From Nocardioides sp. Arc9.136 (GTDB lineage Bacteria > Actinomycetota > Actinomycetes > Propionibacteriales > Nocardioidaceae), in the NCBI RefSeq assembly GCF_030506255.1, contig NZ_CP113431.1, positions 248,001-312,000 of the forward strand: a DNA stretch of 64,000 nucleotides. Direction: 5' to 3'. The notes under the pieces were generated by a model. That model searched no databases. It was not told the DNA's origin and was given only the letters and a program-made list of their open reading frames with translations. Numbering within the stretch: position 1 is the first letter of the stretch; every line of letters begins with the position of its first letter. Made by a program: the position numbers and the translations under genes. Shown one piece after another: positions 14,433 to 23,490 of this stretch.

Positions 14433-15959
14433 ATGACCTTCGACGCCCATCAGCTGGACGTGTTCCTGCTGGTCGGCTCGGCCGTCGCGTTCCTCGCCGT
14501 CCTCGCCGTGCGTGCCTCGAGCAGGGCCGGGCTGCCGAGCCTGCTGATCTACCTGCTCATGGGCGTCCTGCTGGGGGAGTCCGGCCTCGGGATCCACTTC
14601 GAGGACGCCGAGCTCGCCCACGCGCTCGGCTTCGGCGCGCTCGTCGTGATCCTCGCCGAGGGCGGCCTGACGACGAGCTGGCGGGAGATCAGGCCGGCGA
14701 TGCGGCTCGGCGTCGCGCTCTCCACCCTCGGCGTCGCCATATCGGTGGCGGTGGTGGCCTGCGGTGCGCACTACCTGCTCGGCATGGACTGGCAGCTCGC
14801 CGTCCTGCTCGGTGCGTGCACCTCGGCCACCGACGCCGCCGCGGTCTTCTCGGTGCTGCGTGCGGTGCCCCTGCCCCGACGGCTGACCGGCGCGCTCGAG
14901 GCGGAGTCCGGCCTCAACGACGCCCCGGTCGTCGTCCTGGTCGTCCTGGTCTCCTCCGGCGCCGCGGCCGAGGACGGCGTGCTCGCGATGGCCGGGCTGA
15001 TCGTCTTCGAGCTCCTCGCCGGCATCGCCATCGGCCTGGCGATCGGCTTCGGCGGCGGCTGGGTGATGCGCCGGGCGGCCCTGCCGTCCTCGGGGCTCTA
15101 CCCGATCGCGGTCATGTGCCTGACGGTCCTCGCGTACGGCGTGGGCGCGGCGGTCCACGCCTCCGGCTTCGCCGCGGTGTACGTCGCCGCGCTGGTGCTC
15201 GGCAACGCCGAGCTGCCCCACCGCGCGGCCACCCGGTCCTTCTCCGAGGGCATCGCCTGGATCGCGCAGATCGGGCTGTTCGTGATGCTCGGGCTGCTCC
15301 TGTCGCCGGGCCGGCTCACCTGGGAGACCGTCGGCCTCGGGTTCGCCTCCGGCCTGGTGCTCACCTTCGTGGCCCGCCCGCTCTCGGTGCTGGCCTGCTG
15401 CCTGGTGCAGCGGATGCCCAAGCGGGAGGCGGCGTTCATCTCCTGGGCCGGCCTGCGCGGCGCGGTGCCGATCGTCTTCACGACCATCCCGCTGGCCGAG
15501 GGCATCGACGGAGCCGAGCAGCTCTTCGACATCGTCTTCGTGCTGGTGGTCATCTACACCCTGCTCACCGGCCCCACGCTGCCGCTCGTGGCCCGGCTGC
15601 TGCGGGTCGCCCGGCGCTCCCAGCCGCGCGACCTCGACGTCGAGGCGGCGCCGCTGGAGCGGATCGCCGCGGACCTGCTGCAGGTGACGATCAGCCCGCG
15701 CTCGCTGATGCACGGCGTCGAGGTCGGCGAGCTGCGCCTGCCCAAGGGGGCGGTGGTCTCGATGGTGATCCGGGACGGGGAGACCATCGTCCCCGAGCGG
15801 CGCACGGTCCTGCGCCGGGGCGACGACCTGCTCGTCGTCACGCCGCGCAAGGTGCGCGAGCAGACCGAGCAGCGGCTGCGCCAGGTCTCCCTGGGCGGCC
15901 GGCTCGGACAGTGGCTCGGCGAGCACGACCACGCGTCCGGCGCCGCGGACCTGCCCTGA
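14433..15959 (+). CDS. NhaP-type cation/proton antiporter with C-terminal TrkA-C domain
   Basis: A 508-residue membrane protein of the CPA1/CvrA (NhaP2) group, which exchanges K+ or Na+ for protons. About 12-13 membrane segments span residues 8-395, including GACTSATDAAAVFSVLRAVPLP (TDxAA) and the conserved ALEAESGLNDAPVV with the ion-binding aspartate. The tail from about residue 410 carries the RCK C-terminal domain pattern GVEVGELRLPKGAVVSMVIR...VLRRGDDLLVVTP, which in relatives senses nucleotides or ions. It stands alone between convergent and divergent neighbours and has its own promoter-like box. Confidence 0.9.
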   Translation: MTFDAHQLDVFLLVGSAVAFLAVLAVRASSRAGLPSLLIYLLMGVLLGESGLGIHFEDAELAHALGFGALVVILAEGGLTTSWREIRPAMRLGVALSTLGVAISVAVVACGAHYLLGMDWQLAVLLGACTSATDAAAVFSVLRAVPLPRRLTGALEAESGLNDAPVVVLVVLVSSGAAAEDGVLAMAGLIVFELLAGIAIGLAIGFGGGWVMRRAALPSSGLYPIAVMCLTVLAYGVGAAVHASGFAAVYVAALVLGNAELPHRAATRSFSEGIAWIAQIGLFVMLGLLLSPGRLTWETVGLGFASGLVLTFVARPLSVLACCLVQRMPKREAAFISWAGLRGAVPIVFTTIPLAEGIDGAEQLFDIVFVLVVIYTLLTGPTLPLVARLLRVARRSQPRDLDVEAAPLERIAADLLQVTISPRSLMHGVEVGELRLPKGAVVSMVIRDGETIVPERRTVLRRGDDLLVVTPRKVREQTEQRLRQVSLGGRLGQWLGEHDHASGAADLP

Positions 15960-15984
15960 CCCCGCCGGCCCCGACCCGACGCCG

Positions 15985-16503
15985 CTAGTCGGGCGGGCTG
16001 CAGACGACGGAGTCGCGGCCGACCCGTATCGAGGTGCGGTCGGGACCGGCGAGCTCCTGGAACCGGTCGCCGACCACCACGGTGACGCCCGGGTAGTCCG
16101 ACTCGCGCCGGACGACCCGGGTGTCCGGCCCGAGGCGGCGGGCCAGGAGCCGGACGGCCGGGTTCGCCGGCCCGTCGGTCCAGACCTGGGCGTAGTCGAC
16201 CCGGGTGCCGCGCGCCGCGTTGCCGGTGTCGCCGGCCACGAAGCCGTCGTCGGTCAGCAGCTGCATGGACCGCCCGGCGAGCCCCTCGCGGCCGCTCGCG
16301 TTGAGCACGCTCACGACGACCTGGTCGGCGAAGAGCTTGCTCCCCGCCTCGACCTCGACGTCGGTGCAGACCGGGGTGTCCACGGCGCCGGGGAACGGCT
16401 TGGTCACCGCCGACCAGCCCCAGGCGGCGCCGGCGAGCAGCAGCAGCGCCAGCACGCCGATCGTGAGCAGGGTGCGCACCCGTTGGTCGAGTCCGTGGAG
16501 CAC
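15985..16503 (-). CDS. LytR C-terminal-domain membrane protein (VirR-like)
   Basis: A 172-residue protein with one N-terminal membrane helix (TIGVLALLLLAGAAWGWS, about residues 13-30) and an extracytoplasmic LytR_C domain: VSVLNASGREGLAGRSMQLLTDDGF, GNAARGTRVDYAQVW and VRLLARRLG...DYPGVTVVVGDRF. Such domains occur in cell-envelope proteins of actinobacteria; the M. tuberculosis VirR protein (Rv0431) has this plan. Its GTG start lies immediately after the stop of the 100-residue gene upstream, the same order as Rv0430-Rv0431, which makes VirR orthology likely. It may stabilise the envelope or affect vesicle release, by analogy. Confidence 0.75.
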   Translation of the reverse strand: MLHGLDQRVRTLLTIGVLALLLLAGAAWGWSAVTKPFPGAVDTPVCTDVEVEAGSKLFADQVVVSVLNASGREGLAGRSMQLLTDDGFVAGDTGNAARGTRVDYAQVWTDGPANPAVRLLARRLGPDTRVVRRESDYPGVTVVVGDRFQELAGPDRTSIRVGRDSVVCSPPD

Positions 16504-16806
16504 CTAGGCCGTCCCCTCGATGCTGTGCACCCGGGCGTGCAGCACGTTGCGCTGCTGCAGCGCGGCGCGCAGGGCGCGGTGCAGGCCGTCCTCGAGGTAG
16601 TACTCCCCCCGCCAGAGGACCACGTGGGCGAACAGGTCGCCGTAGAACGTCGAGTCCTCGTCCAGCAGCGCCGCGAGCTGCAGGGTGTCCTTGGTCGTGA
16701 CCAGCTGGTCCAGGCGCACCTGCCGCGGGGGCAGCGCGGCCCACGCCCGGGCGCTGAGCCCGTGGTCGGGGTAGGGCCGACCGTCGCCCACCCGCTTGAA
16801 GATCAC
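16504..16806 (-). CDS. Conserved small protein (Rv0430-like), partner of VirR-like gene
   Basis: A 100-residue soluble protein starting at GTG 16806. The sequence MIFKRVGDGRPYPDHGLSAR, PPRQVRLDQLVTTK, STFYGDLFAHVVLWRGEYYLEDGLHRA and ALQQRNVLHARVH is a strongly conserved actinobacterial family, often labelled a VapB-type antitoxin, though no toxin gene is adjacent here. It is translationally abutted to the LytR_C gene with zero spacing. The conserved pairing suggests a function with the envelope protein rather than a toxin-antitoxin role. Function is unknown. Confidence 0.75.
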   Translation of the reverse strand: MIFKRVGDGRPYPDHGLSARAWAALPPRQVRLDQLVTTKDTLQLAALLDEDSTFYGDLFAHVVLWRGEYYLEDGLHRALRAALQQRNVLHARVHSIEGTA

Positions 16807-16905
16807 GTGCCGACCATAGCGATCCGGGCCCCGGTGCGCCCCCGACCGCAGGAGCGGCGGCGTCTCTCGCCGCCGCACAGGGGGTACGCCGCGTTCCGGG
16901 CTGGC

Positions 16906-16911
16906 TACGCT
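16906..16911 (+). promoter_or_regulatory. Probable -10 box for a leaderless transcript (HerA-like gene)
   Basis: TACGCT lies 6 bases before ATG 16918 with no purine-rich ribosome site between, the arrangement expected when transcription starts at the A of ATG. The upstream strand also serves the divergent small gene at 16504-16806. Confidence 0.5.
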
Positions 16912-16917
16912 CGCGCC

Positions 16918-18492
16918 ATGGCCGGCACCGAGCAGGACCTCGTCCCGACCGTCCGAGCGGGCTACGACTTCGAGGGGCCGGCGCTCGAGCTCGGCCGGCT
17001 GCTGGTCGACGCGGAGACGCTGACCGACGTGCCGGTGCGCATCCCGCTGGCCATGCTGAACCGGCACGGCCTGGTCGCGGGCGCGACCGGAACCGGGAAG
17101 ACCAAGACGCTGCAGCTGATGGCCGAGCAGCTGAGCGCGGCGGGCGTCCCGGTCTTCGCCGCGGACGTCAAGGGCGACCTGTCGGGCCTGGCGACCGCCG
17201 GTGAGCGGTCGGACCGGGTCGTGGAGCGGGCGGCCTCGGTCGGCCAGGACTGGACCGGTCGGGCGTTCCCCGTCGAGCTGCTCGCGATCGGGGGCCTCGG
17301 CACCGGCGTGCCGCTGCGGGTGACGATCAGCGCGTTCGGGCCGGTGCTGCTCTCGAAGGTCCTCGGCCTCAACGACACCCAGGAGTCGAGCCTCGGCCTG
17401 GTCTTCCACTACGCCGACGAGGCGGGCCTGCCGCTGCTGGACCTCGCCGACCTGCGGGCCGTGGTCGCGCACCTGCTCAGCGAGGAGGGCCGCGCGGAGC
17501 TCAAGACGCTCGGTGGGCTCTCCACCGCGACCGCCGGGGTGATCCTGCGCGAGCTGGTCGCGCTGGAGGACCTCGGTGCCGAGGCGTTCTTCGGTGAGCC
17601 CGAGCTCGACACCGCGGACCTCCTGCGCACCACCGACGACGGCCGGGGAGTGGTGTCCCTGGTGGAGCTGGCCCAGCTGCAGGACCGGCCGGCGGTGTTC
17701 TCGACGTTCCTGCTCTGGCTGCTGGCCGACCTCTTCCACGACCTCCCCGAGGTGGGCGACGTGGACCGGCCGCGGCTGGTGTTCTTCTTCGACGAGGCGC
17801 ACCTGCTCTTCCGGGACGCCTCGAAGGCGTTCTTCGAGCAGGTGGCGCAGACGGTGCGGCTGATCCGGTCCAAGGGCGTCGGCGTCTTCTTCGTGACCCA
17901 GAGCCCGACCGACGTGCCGGACGAGGTGCTGGCCCAGCTGGGCTCGCGCGTCCAGCACCAGCTGCGCGCGCACACGCCGAACGACGCCAAGGCGCTCAAG
18001 GCCACCGTGTCGACGTACCCGCACTCGGCCTACGACGACCTCGGCCGGGTCGTCACGGGCCTGGGCATCGGCGAGGCGGTCGTGACGGTGATGGACGAGC
18101 GGGGCGCGCCGACGCCGGTCGCGTGGACCCGGCTACGCGCGCCGGAGTCGCTGATGGCGCCGACCGACCCCGCCGCGCAGGCGGCGCTGGTCGCGGCGAG
18201 CCCGCTGCAGGAGCGGTACGGCGCCGCCGTCGACCGCGACTCGGCCCGGGAGCGGCTGGCCGCCCGCCTCGAGGAGGGCGCGCGCAAGGCCGCGCAGGAG
18301 CAGCAGGACCAGCAGGACCGGGTGCCGGAGGAGCCGGCGCCGAGGCCGACCCGCCGGCGCACCGGCCGGCGCAGCACCCGGGGCGAGCCGGACCTCGTGC
18401 GCGACGTCGTGGAGTCGAAGGTCTTCCGCGACGTCGTGCGCACCGCGGCCCGGGAGATCGCCCGTGGGATGTTCCGCACCGGCCGGCGCTAG
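16918..18492 (+). CDS. HerA/DUF853-like P-loop ATPase
   Basis: A 524-residue ATPase of the HerA-FtsK superfamily (DUF853 group). Walker A is VAGATGTGKTKTLQLMAEQL at about residues 52-71, followed by VPVFAADVKGDLSGLA; Walker B is PRLVFFFDEAHLLFRDA at about 280; an arginine-rich segment SKGVGVFFVTQSPTDVPDEVL follows. The last 100 residues are basic and charged (PRPTRRRTGRRSTRG). These proteins are predicted DNA- or protein-translocating motors; bacterial roles are poorly defined. No nuclease gene (NurA) is adjacent, and no conjugation genes are present, so a repair or transfer role cannot be claimed. Confidence 0.8.
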   Translation: MAGTEQDLVPTVRAGYDFEGPALELGRLLVDAETLTDVPVRIPLAMLNRHGLVAGATGTGKTKTLQLMAEQLSAAGVPVFAADVKGDLSGLATAGERSDRVVERAASVGQDWTGRAFPVELLAIGGLGTGVPLRVTISAFGPVLLSKVLGLNDTQESSLGLVFHYADEAGLPLLDLADLRAVVAHLLSEEGRAELKTLGGLSTATAGVILRELVALEDLGAEAFFGEPELDTADLLRTTDDGRGVVSLVELAQLQDRPAVFSTFLLWLLADLFHDLPEVGDVDRPRLVFFFDEAHLLFRDASKAFFEQVAQTVRLIRSKGVGVFFVTQSPTDVPDEVLAQLGSRVQHQLRAHTPNDAKALKATVSTYPHSAYDDLGRVVTGLGIGEAVVTVMDERGAPTPVAWTRLRAPESLMAPTDPAAQAALVAASPLQERYGAAVDRDSARERLAARLEEGARKAAQEQQDQQDRVPEEPAPRPTRRRTGRRSTRGEPDLVRDVVESKVFRDVVRTAAREIARGMFRTGRR

Positions 18493-18499
18493 CGCCGGG

Positions 18500-18688
18500 T
18501 CAGGCCGACCAGCGCAGGGAGTCGTCGACGAAGTCGGCGAGCGCGTGCACGCCGCGCAGGTCGTCGCGCTCCTCCATCAGCCGGGCGAGGGCCTGGGAGT
18601 GGCGCAGGCGCAGGGCGACGCGCTGGGCTCGGATCTGCTCGAGCCTCTGGTCGATGGTGGTGGCAGGGTCGAGCGTGGTGGGCTCCAT
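18500..18688 (-). CDS. Small helical protein of unknown function
   Basis: A 62-residue protein, MEPTTLDPATTIDQRLEQIR..., with an excellent GAGGAGG ribosome site 6 bases before ATG 18688, which is why the start was set there and not further upstream. It is predicted helical: LRLRHSQALARLMEERDDLRG. It ends 7 bases from the convergent HerA-like gene. No family was recognised. Confidence 0.55.
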   Translation of the reverse strand: MEPTTLDPATTIDQRLEQIRAQRVALRLRHSQALARLMEERDDLRGVHALADFVDDSLRWSA

Positions 18689-18801
18689 GACGGCCTCCTC
18701 TACGGGCGGAACGGGGTGGCACCAGCGTGGAGGAGCCACGTCGCGGGCGGGTTGACGCACGGTTACGGGCAGGTTTAACGACAGCGGACCGCGGTGTGAT
18801 C

Positions 18802-18807
18802 TACGTT
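18802..18807 (+). promoter_or_regulatory. Probable -10 box for a leaderless transcript (SnoaL-like gene)
   Basis: TACGTT ends 6 bases before GTG 18814. This position favours GTG 18814 over the in-frame GTG at 18796, since transcription would then begin at or next to the start codon. Confidence 0.45.
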
Positions 18808-18813
18808 GCACCG

Positions 18814-19266
18814 GTGACCAGCGACGTGGACGAGATCTGCCGGCTGAAGTACCGCTACCTGCGCACGCTCGACACCAAGCAGTGGGACGACTTCGAGCAG
18901 TGCTTCGTCCCGGAGGCGACCGGGGACTACAACGGCCTGGCCTTCGCCGACCGCGGCGCCCTGGTCGGCTACATGCGGGAGAACGTCGTGGAGGGGATGA
19001 TCACTCTCCACCAGGCCCACCACCCCGAGATCACCGTGACCGGCGACAGCGCCACCGGCCACTGGTACCTCCAGGACAAGGTGATCGTGGAGGCGTTCCG
19101 CTTCGTCCTCGAGGGGGCGGCGATCTACACCGACCGCTACGTCCGCACGCCCGCGGGCTGGCGGGTGGCGCACACCGGCTACCGGCGCACCTACGAGATG
19201 ACGTGGAGCATGGACGACGTGCCGAGCCTCAAGGTCAGCGGCCCGGGCTCCCACACCCACGCCTGA
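18814..19266 (+). CDS. SnoaL/NTF2-like small protein
   Basis: A 150-residue cone-shaped NTF2-fold protein. Typical marks are the first helix EICRLKYRYLRTLDTKQWDDFEQCF, the loop PEATGDYNGLAF, HHPEITVTGDSATGHWYLQDKV and the last strand GWRVAHTGYRRTYEM. Members include polyketide cyclases, ketosteroid isomerase-like enzymes and many proteins with only ligand-binding roles; the substrate is not readable here. The aspartate in RTLDTKQWDD and the histidines in HQAHHPE are candidate pocket residues. It converges with eccC (15-base gap). Confidence 0.75.
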   Translation: MTSDVDEICRLKYRYLRTLDTKQWDDFEQCFVPEATGDYNGLAFADRGALVGYMRENVVEGMITLHQAHHPEITVTGDSATGHWYLQDKVIVEAFRFVLEGAAIYTDRYVRTPAGWRVAHTGYRRTYEMTWSMDDVPSLKVSGPGSHTHA

Positions 19267-19281
19267 GCCGCCGGGCCCGGC

Positions 19282-22200
19282 TCACATCGTCATCTCGGTC
19301 CAGGCCGTCTGCACCACGTCGACGCCGCGGTCGCGGGTGAGCAGCCGGCCGCGGCCGGCGGGCGCCGGGGTGGGCCGCAGGTTGCCGAGGATCGGCCCCT
19401 CGTCCGGGCTGCCCGAGAGCAGCAGGCCGGGCATCGCCAGGTCGCGCATCGACTGGATGACGGGCTCGTAGAGGGCGCGCGACGCGCCGCCGGACCGCCG
19501 GGCGACGACCACGTGCAGGCCGACGTCGCGGGCCTGCGCCATCAGCGGCTGCAGCGCGGTGACCGGCGAGGACTGCTGGGTCGCGACGAGGTCGTAGTCG
19601 TCGACCAGCACGAAGACCTCCGCGCCGGTCCACCACGTGCGGTTGCGCAGCTGCTCGGGGGTGACGTCGGGGCCGGGGATCCGGTTCTCCAGGTACGTCG
19701 CGAGGTCCCGCAGCGCCGGCTGCGCCTGGGTCGCGGAGGTGAGGTAGTTGAGGAGGTACTCCTCGGGGACCTCGCCCAGCAGCGAGCGGCGGTAGTCCAC
19801 GATCGCGATCTGCGCCTGCTTGGGGCTGCGGGTGCGCATGATCTCCTGCGCGTAGGCCCGCAGCACCGAGCTCTTGCCGGACTGCCCGTCGCCGAAGACC
19901 AGCAGGTGCGGCTCGGTGTCGGGGTCGAGCGCGACCGGCGCCAGCTCCTTCTCGTTGATGCCGAGCAGGACCCGCTTGTCGGTGACGTCCGCGGGCTCGA
20001 CCGTGGTGTCCACGCGGGCCAGGCGGCGGACCTCGGCCAGGTCGATCCGCTCCGGCAGGAGCCGCAGCTTCGGGCCGTCGGGGCCGGGCCAGGCGGCGGC
20101 GACCCGCTTGACGAGGTCGTCGACGCCGTCGCCGAGGCTCTCGGTGTCGGGCGTGCCGTCGATGCGGGGGAGCGCGCCGAGGAAGTGCAGCTTGCCGGGC
20201 ACGAGGCCGCGGCCCGGGCGCCCCGCGGGCACCAGCTGGGCGATCTTGCGGTCGATCTCGGAGTCCATGGCGTCGCCGAGGCGCAGCTCGAGCCGGGTGC
20301 CGAACATGTCGCGCATCGCGGCGCGGAAGTCCGCCCACCGCGTGGCGCCCGCGACGACGTGGAAGCCGAACGTCAGGCCGCGGGTGGCCAGCTGCTGGAT
20401 CTCCAGCTCGAGGTCGTCGAAGTCCGCGCGGATGCTGCTCCAGCCGTCCACGACGAGGAACACGTCGCCGTAGCCGTCGTCGACGCGGCCGGCCGCCCGG
20501 CGGGACCGGTAGGTCTCGATGGAGTCGATGCCGTTGGCGCGGAAGTACGCCTCGCGCCGGTCGACGACCCCGCGGACCTCGGCGAGGATCCGTCGCACCA
20601 CGTCCGGCTCCGAGCGGCTGCCGACGCCGGCCACGTGCGGCAGCGCGGTCATCGGCGCGAACGTGCCGCCACCGAAGTCGAGGACGAAGAACTGCGTCTC
20701 CAGCGGCGTCGTCGTGAGCGCCATGCTCGTCACCACGGTGCGCAGCAGCGTGCTCTTGCCCGACCGGGGGCCACCGACGACCGCGACGTGGCCGCCGGCG
20801 CCGCTGAGGTTGACCGTGAGGGTGTCGCGGCGCTGCTCGCGCGGGCGGTCGACGGTGCCCAGCGGGACCACGAGCCCGCCGAGGTCGCGCCACGCCGGTG
20901 CGACGAGGCCGAGCTCGGGGTCCTCGACCAGGCCGGACATCAGCTCGTCGAGGGTGTCGGGGACGTCCAGCGGCGGCAGCCAGACCTGGTGGGCGGCCGG
21001 GCCCTGCCCGACCATGTGCGAGACCGCGATGTCGAGCAGCGACTCCTGGCTCTCGTGCTCCACGACTGCCGGCTGCTGCTCGGGCTCGTCGGACTCGGGC
21101 GCGTCGAGGGTGAGCACCTCCGCCACCGTGAACGGCAGGATGCCCTGGACGTGGCCGCCCTCGTCGCGGCGTACCCGCTGGCGCCCGGTCGGCGGGCCCG
21201 AGACGTACGCCGCCTTGAACCGCAGCAGCGTCGTCGGGTCGGGCTTGAGGTAGCCCAGGCCGGGGACCGGCGGCAGCTCGTAGGCGTCGGGCACGCCGAG
21301 GACGCCACGGGACTCCTGCGCGCTGAACGTGCGCAGGCCGACCCGGTAGGACAGGTGGGACTCCAGCCCGCGCAGCCGGCCCTCCTCGAGGCGCTGCGAG
21401 GCGAGCAGCAGGTGCAGGCCCAGCGAGCGGCCGAGGCGGCCGATCGCGACGAAGAGGTCGATGAACTCCGGCTTGGCCGACAGCATCTCGGAGAACTCGT
21501 CGACGACGATGAACAGCGACGGCAGCGGCGCGAGGTCCTCGCCGGCGCTGCGGGCCTTCTCGTAGTCGCGGACCGACGCGTAGTTGCCGGCGTCGCGCAG
21601 CAGCTCCTGGCGCCGCACCATCTCACCGGACAGCGCGTCCTGCATGCGGTCGACGAGCGTGAGCTCGTTCTCGAGGTTGGTGATGACCGCCGAGACGTGC
21701 GGCATCGCGCTCATCCCGGCGAAGGTCGCGCCACCCTTGAAGTCGACGAGCACCATGTTCAGCTGCTCGGGGCTGTGCGTCATCGCCAGGCCGAGCACGA
21801 GGGTGCGCAGGAACTCCGACTTGCCCGAGCCGGTCGCGCCGATCACCAGGCCGTGGGGGCCCATGCCCTGCTGGGCGGACTCCTTGATGTCGAGGTGGAC
21901 CATCGCGCCGCCCTCGCCGAGCCCGATCGGCACGCGCAGCCGGTCGCGCGCCGGCCGGGTGCGCCAGGCGGCGCTCGGCTCGAAGCGGCGCACGTCGCCG
22001 AGGCCGAGCAGGTCCATGAAGTCGGTGGGACCGGTGATCTCGCCGCTGGTCGGCTCGACGACGCCGGAGGCGACCGTGTGCAGCGGGGTGAGCCGCCGGG
22101 CGCAGGCCTCGGCGCTGGCCAGGTCGCACTGGTCGGCGCGGGCCGGGATGGGCTCCTCGCGCAGGCGCAGCGCCAGCACCGGCTGCCGGCCCTCGCGGTC

Positions 22201-23298
22201 GGTGTGGCCCTCGACCTGGATCCGCAGCCGGGTGGCGTCCTCCAGCTCGTCCCACCGGGCCGGGAGGTCGAGGATCGTCATGCCGTGCAGGCCGTCCGGC
22301 GGGACGACGTGGTTGCCCGGCGGCAGCTCGCCGCCGTCGACCACGAGCAGGATGTGCGGCGTCGCCGGCCGCTCGTCGGCGCCGAACCTGGGCCGGTCGC
22401 TGAGGTCGGGCGGCAGCAGTGCGGCCAGGTCGGCCAGGTTGGTGGTCACCATCCGCATCGGGCCCACCGCGTCGGACTGCTGGGCGCTCTGGGCGTGCGG
22501 CAGCCACTTGACCCAGTCCCAGTGGGCGAGGTTCTGCTCCGAGGCGAGCACCGCGACCAGCAGGTGCTCGGGGGAGTGGAACGTCGCGGCGGTGCAGATC
22601 ATCGCCCGGGCCAGGGCGCGGGAGGGCTCCTCGGGGCCGCAGACCTCGACCCGGTCGAAGGCCCGCAGGTCCACCGAGGCCGGCAGGTCGGGCTGGAGCC
22701 GGTGGACGACCAGCAGCCGGTGCAGCGCCGAGGCGGCGGCCGGGTCGACCTGGTCGATCGGCGCGCTCTCCGGCGGCACCAGGTCGACCGCGAGCGGCTG
22801 GGCGCAGGTGCCGTACCGCACCTGCAGGAAGCGGGGGTCGCTCGCGCCGCGCTCCCACACCCGCGAGCGCTCCTCGGCGATGACCGGCAGCGCGGAGGGG
22901 TCGGGGTGGTGCCAGGTCAGCGCGCGGCGCTGCTGGTCGGCGGACTCGCGGGCGAGCTTGCGGACGGTGGCGAGGTAGCGGAGGTACTCGGTCCGCGAGC
23001 CGGTGACCTGCTGGGCGCGCTGCTTCCGCTGCCGGTCGATCTGGACGACGATGAAGCCGATGGTCGCGAAGAGGAACATGCCGGCGGCGATGAAGCTGCG
23101 GCTGGAGTTGCCGCCCGACTGACCCGCCATCGTGGCCACCAGGACGATCGAGCCGAGGCTGCCGAGCATCGGGATCGCGTTCATGAGCACGCCGGCGGCG
23201 CCCTCGTGCGGCTCGATCTCCGGCGGCGGCTGGAGCACGAGCTGGCCGGAGGGCATCTCCGGCTCCTCGGCGCGTGCCCCACGAAGCGTCGTACTCAC
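19282..23298 (-). CDS. eccC: T7SS FtsK/SpoIIIE-type ATPase EccC
   Basis: A 1338-residue protein, the motor of the ESX/T7SS. GTG 23298 is chosen because the N-terminus STTLRGARAEEP...GQLVLQPPPEIEP matches the EccC opening and AGGAG precedes it. Two membrane helices follow (about residues 40-85). Three ATPase domains are evident: GATGSGKSE (about 487) with Walker B SLFIVVDEFSEML, GGPRSGKST (about 843) with VFLVVDGWSSI, and GDGQSGKSS (about 1135) with VFVLVDDYDLV. Only the first has the catalytic DE, as in other EccCs, where domains 2 and 3 regulate and bind substrate. It is a single fused chain, not split into EccCa/EccCb. It is divergent from the eccD-like gene. Confidence 0.95.
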   Translation of the reverse strand: MSTTLRGARAEEPEMPSGQLVLQPPPEIEPHEGAAGVLMNAIPMLGSLGSIVLVATMAGQSGGNSSRSFIAAGMFLFATIGFIVVQIDRQRKQRAQQVTGSRTEYLRYLATVRKLARESADQQRRALTWHHPDPSALPVIAEERSRVWERGASDPRFLQVRYGTCAQPLAVDLVPPESAPIDQVDPAAASALHRLLVVHRLQPDLPASVDLRAFDRVEVCGPEEPSRALARAMICTAATFHSPEHLLVAVLASEQNLAHWDWVKWLPHAQSAQQSDAVGPMRMVTTNLADLAALLPPDLSDRPRFGADERPATPHILLVVDGGELPPGNHVVPPDGLHGMTILDLPARWDELEDATRLRIQVEGHTDREGRQPVLALRLREEPIPARADQCDLASAEACARRLTPLHTVASGVVEPTSGEITGPTDFMDLLGLGDVRRFEPSAAWRTRPARDRLRVPIGLGEGGAMVHLDIKESAQQGMGPHGLVIGATGSGKSEFLRTLVLGLAMTHSPEQLNMVLVDFKGGATFAGMSAMPHVSAVITNLENELTLVDRMQDALSGEMVRRQELLRDAGNYASVRDYEKARSAGEDLAPLPSLFIVVDEFSEMLSAKPEFIDLFVAIGRLGRSLGLHLLLASQRLEEGRLRGLESHLSYRVGLRTFSAQESRGVLGVPDAYELPPVPGLGYLKPDPTTLLRFKAAYVSGPPTGRQRVRRDEGGHVQGILPFTVAEVLTLDAPESDEPEQQPAVVEHESQESLLDIAVSHMVGQGPAAHQVWLPPLDVPDTLDELMSGLVEDPELGLVAPAWRDLGGLVVPLGTVDRPREQRRDTLTVNLSGAGGHVAVVGGPRSGKSTLLRTVVTSMALTTTPLETQFFVLDFGGGTFAPMTALPHVAGVGSRSEPDVVRRILAEVRGVVDRREAYFRANGIDSIETYRSRRAAGRVDDGYGDVFLVVDGWSSIRADFDDLELEIQQLATRGLTFGFHVVAGATRWADFRAAMRDMFGTRLELRLGDAMDSEIDRKIAQLVPAGRPGRGLVPGKLHFLGALPRIDGTPDTESLGDGVDDLVKRVAAAWPGPDGPKLRLLPERIDLAEVRRLARVDTTVEPADVTDKRVLLGINEKELAPVALDPDTEPHLLVFGDGQSGKSSVLRAYAQEIMRTRSPKQAQIAIVDYRRSLLGEVPEEYLLNYLTSATQAQPALRDLATYLENRIPGPDVTPEQLRNRTWWTGAEVFVLVDDYDLVATQQSSPVTALQPLMAQARDVGLHVVVARRSGGASRALYEPVIQSMRDLAMPGLLLSGSPDEGPILGNLRPTPAPAGRGRLLTRDRGVDVVQTAWTEMTM

Positions 23299-23490
23299 CC
23301 AGGCTCCTCGATGGCCGTTGCGCGTCGAGCCGCGGTCGTGCGGCCCCCGCGGCATCGTGCCCGGGAGGGAGTCGCTCAATCCTGCTCGTGGTCGCCTGAT
23401 GATAGGCAGCGGGCACCACGCCGGCCACCGACCCGGATACTCTCCTCGCCACCGGGCTCTGAAGCCGCACGCGTCGACCACGGAGGACCG

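Noticed and set aside
11240..15932. Open frames of 1051 and 1395 residues across 11.2-15.9 kb
   Set aside because: They cross several recognised genes in other frames and contain no domain; they are shadows of GC-rich codon usage.
16504..16806. A toxin-antitoxin system at the VapB-like small protein
   Set aside because: No PIN-domain or other toxin gene is adjacent; the partner is a LytR_C envelope protein, as in the Rv0430-Rv0431 pair.
16918..18492. Conjugation coupling protein (TraG/VirD4) for the HerA-like ATPase
   Set aside because: No relaxase, mating-pair or integrase genes nearby, and the motifs fit the DUF853/HerA group better.
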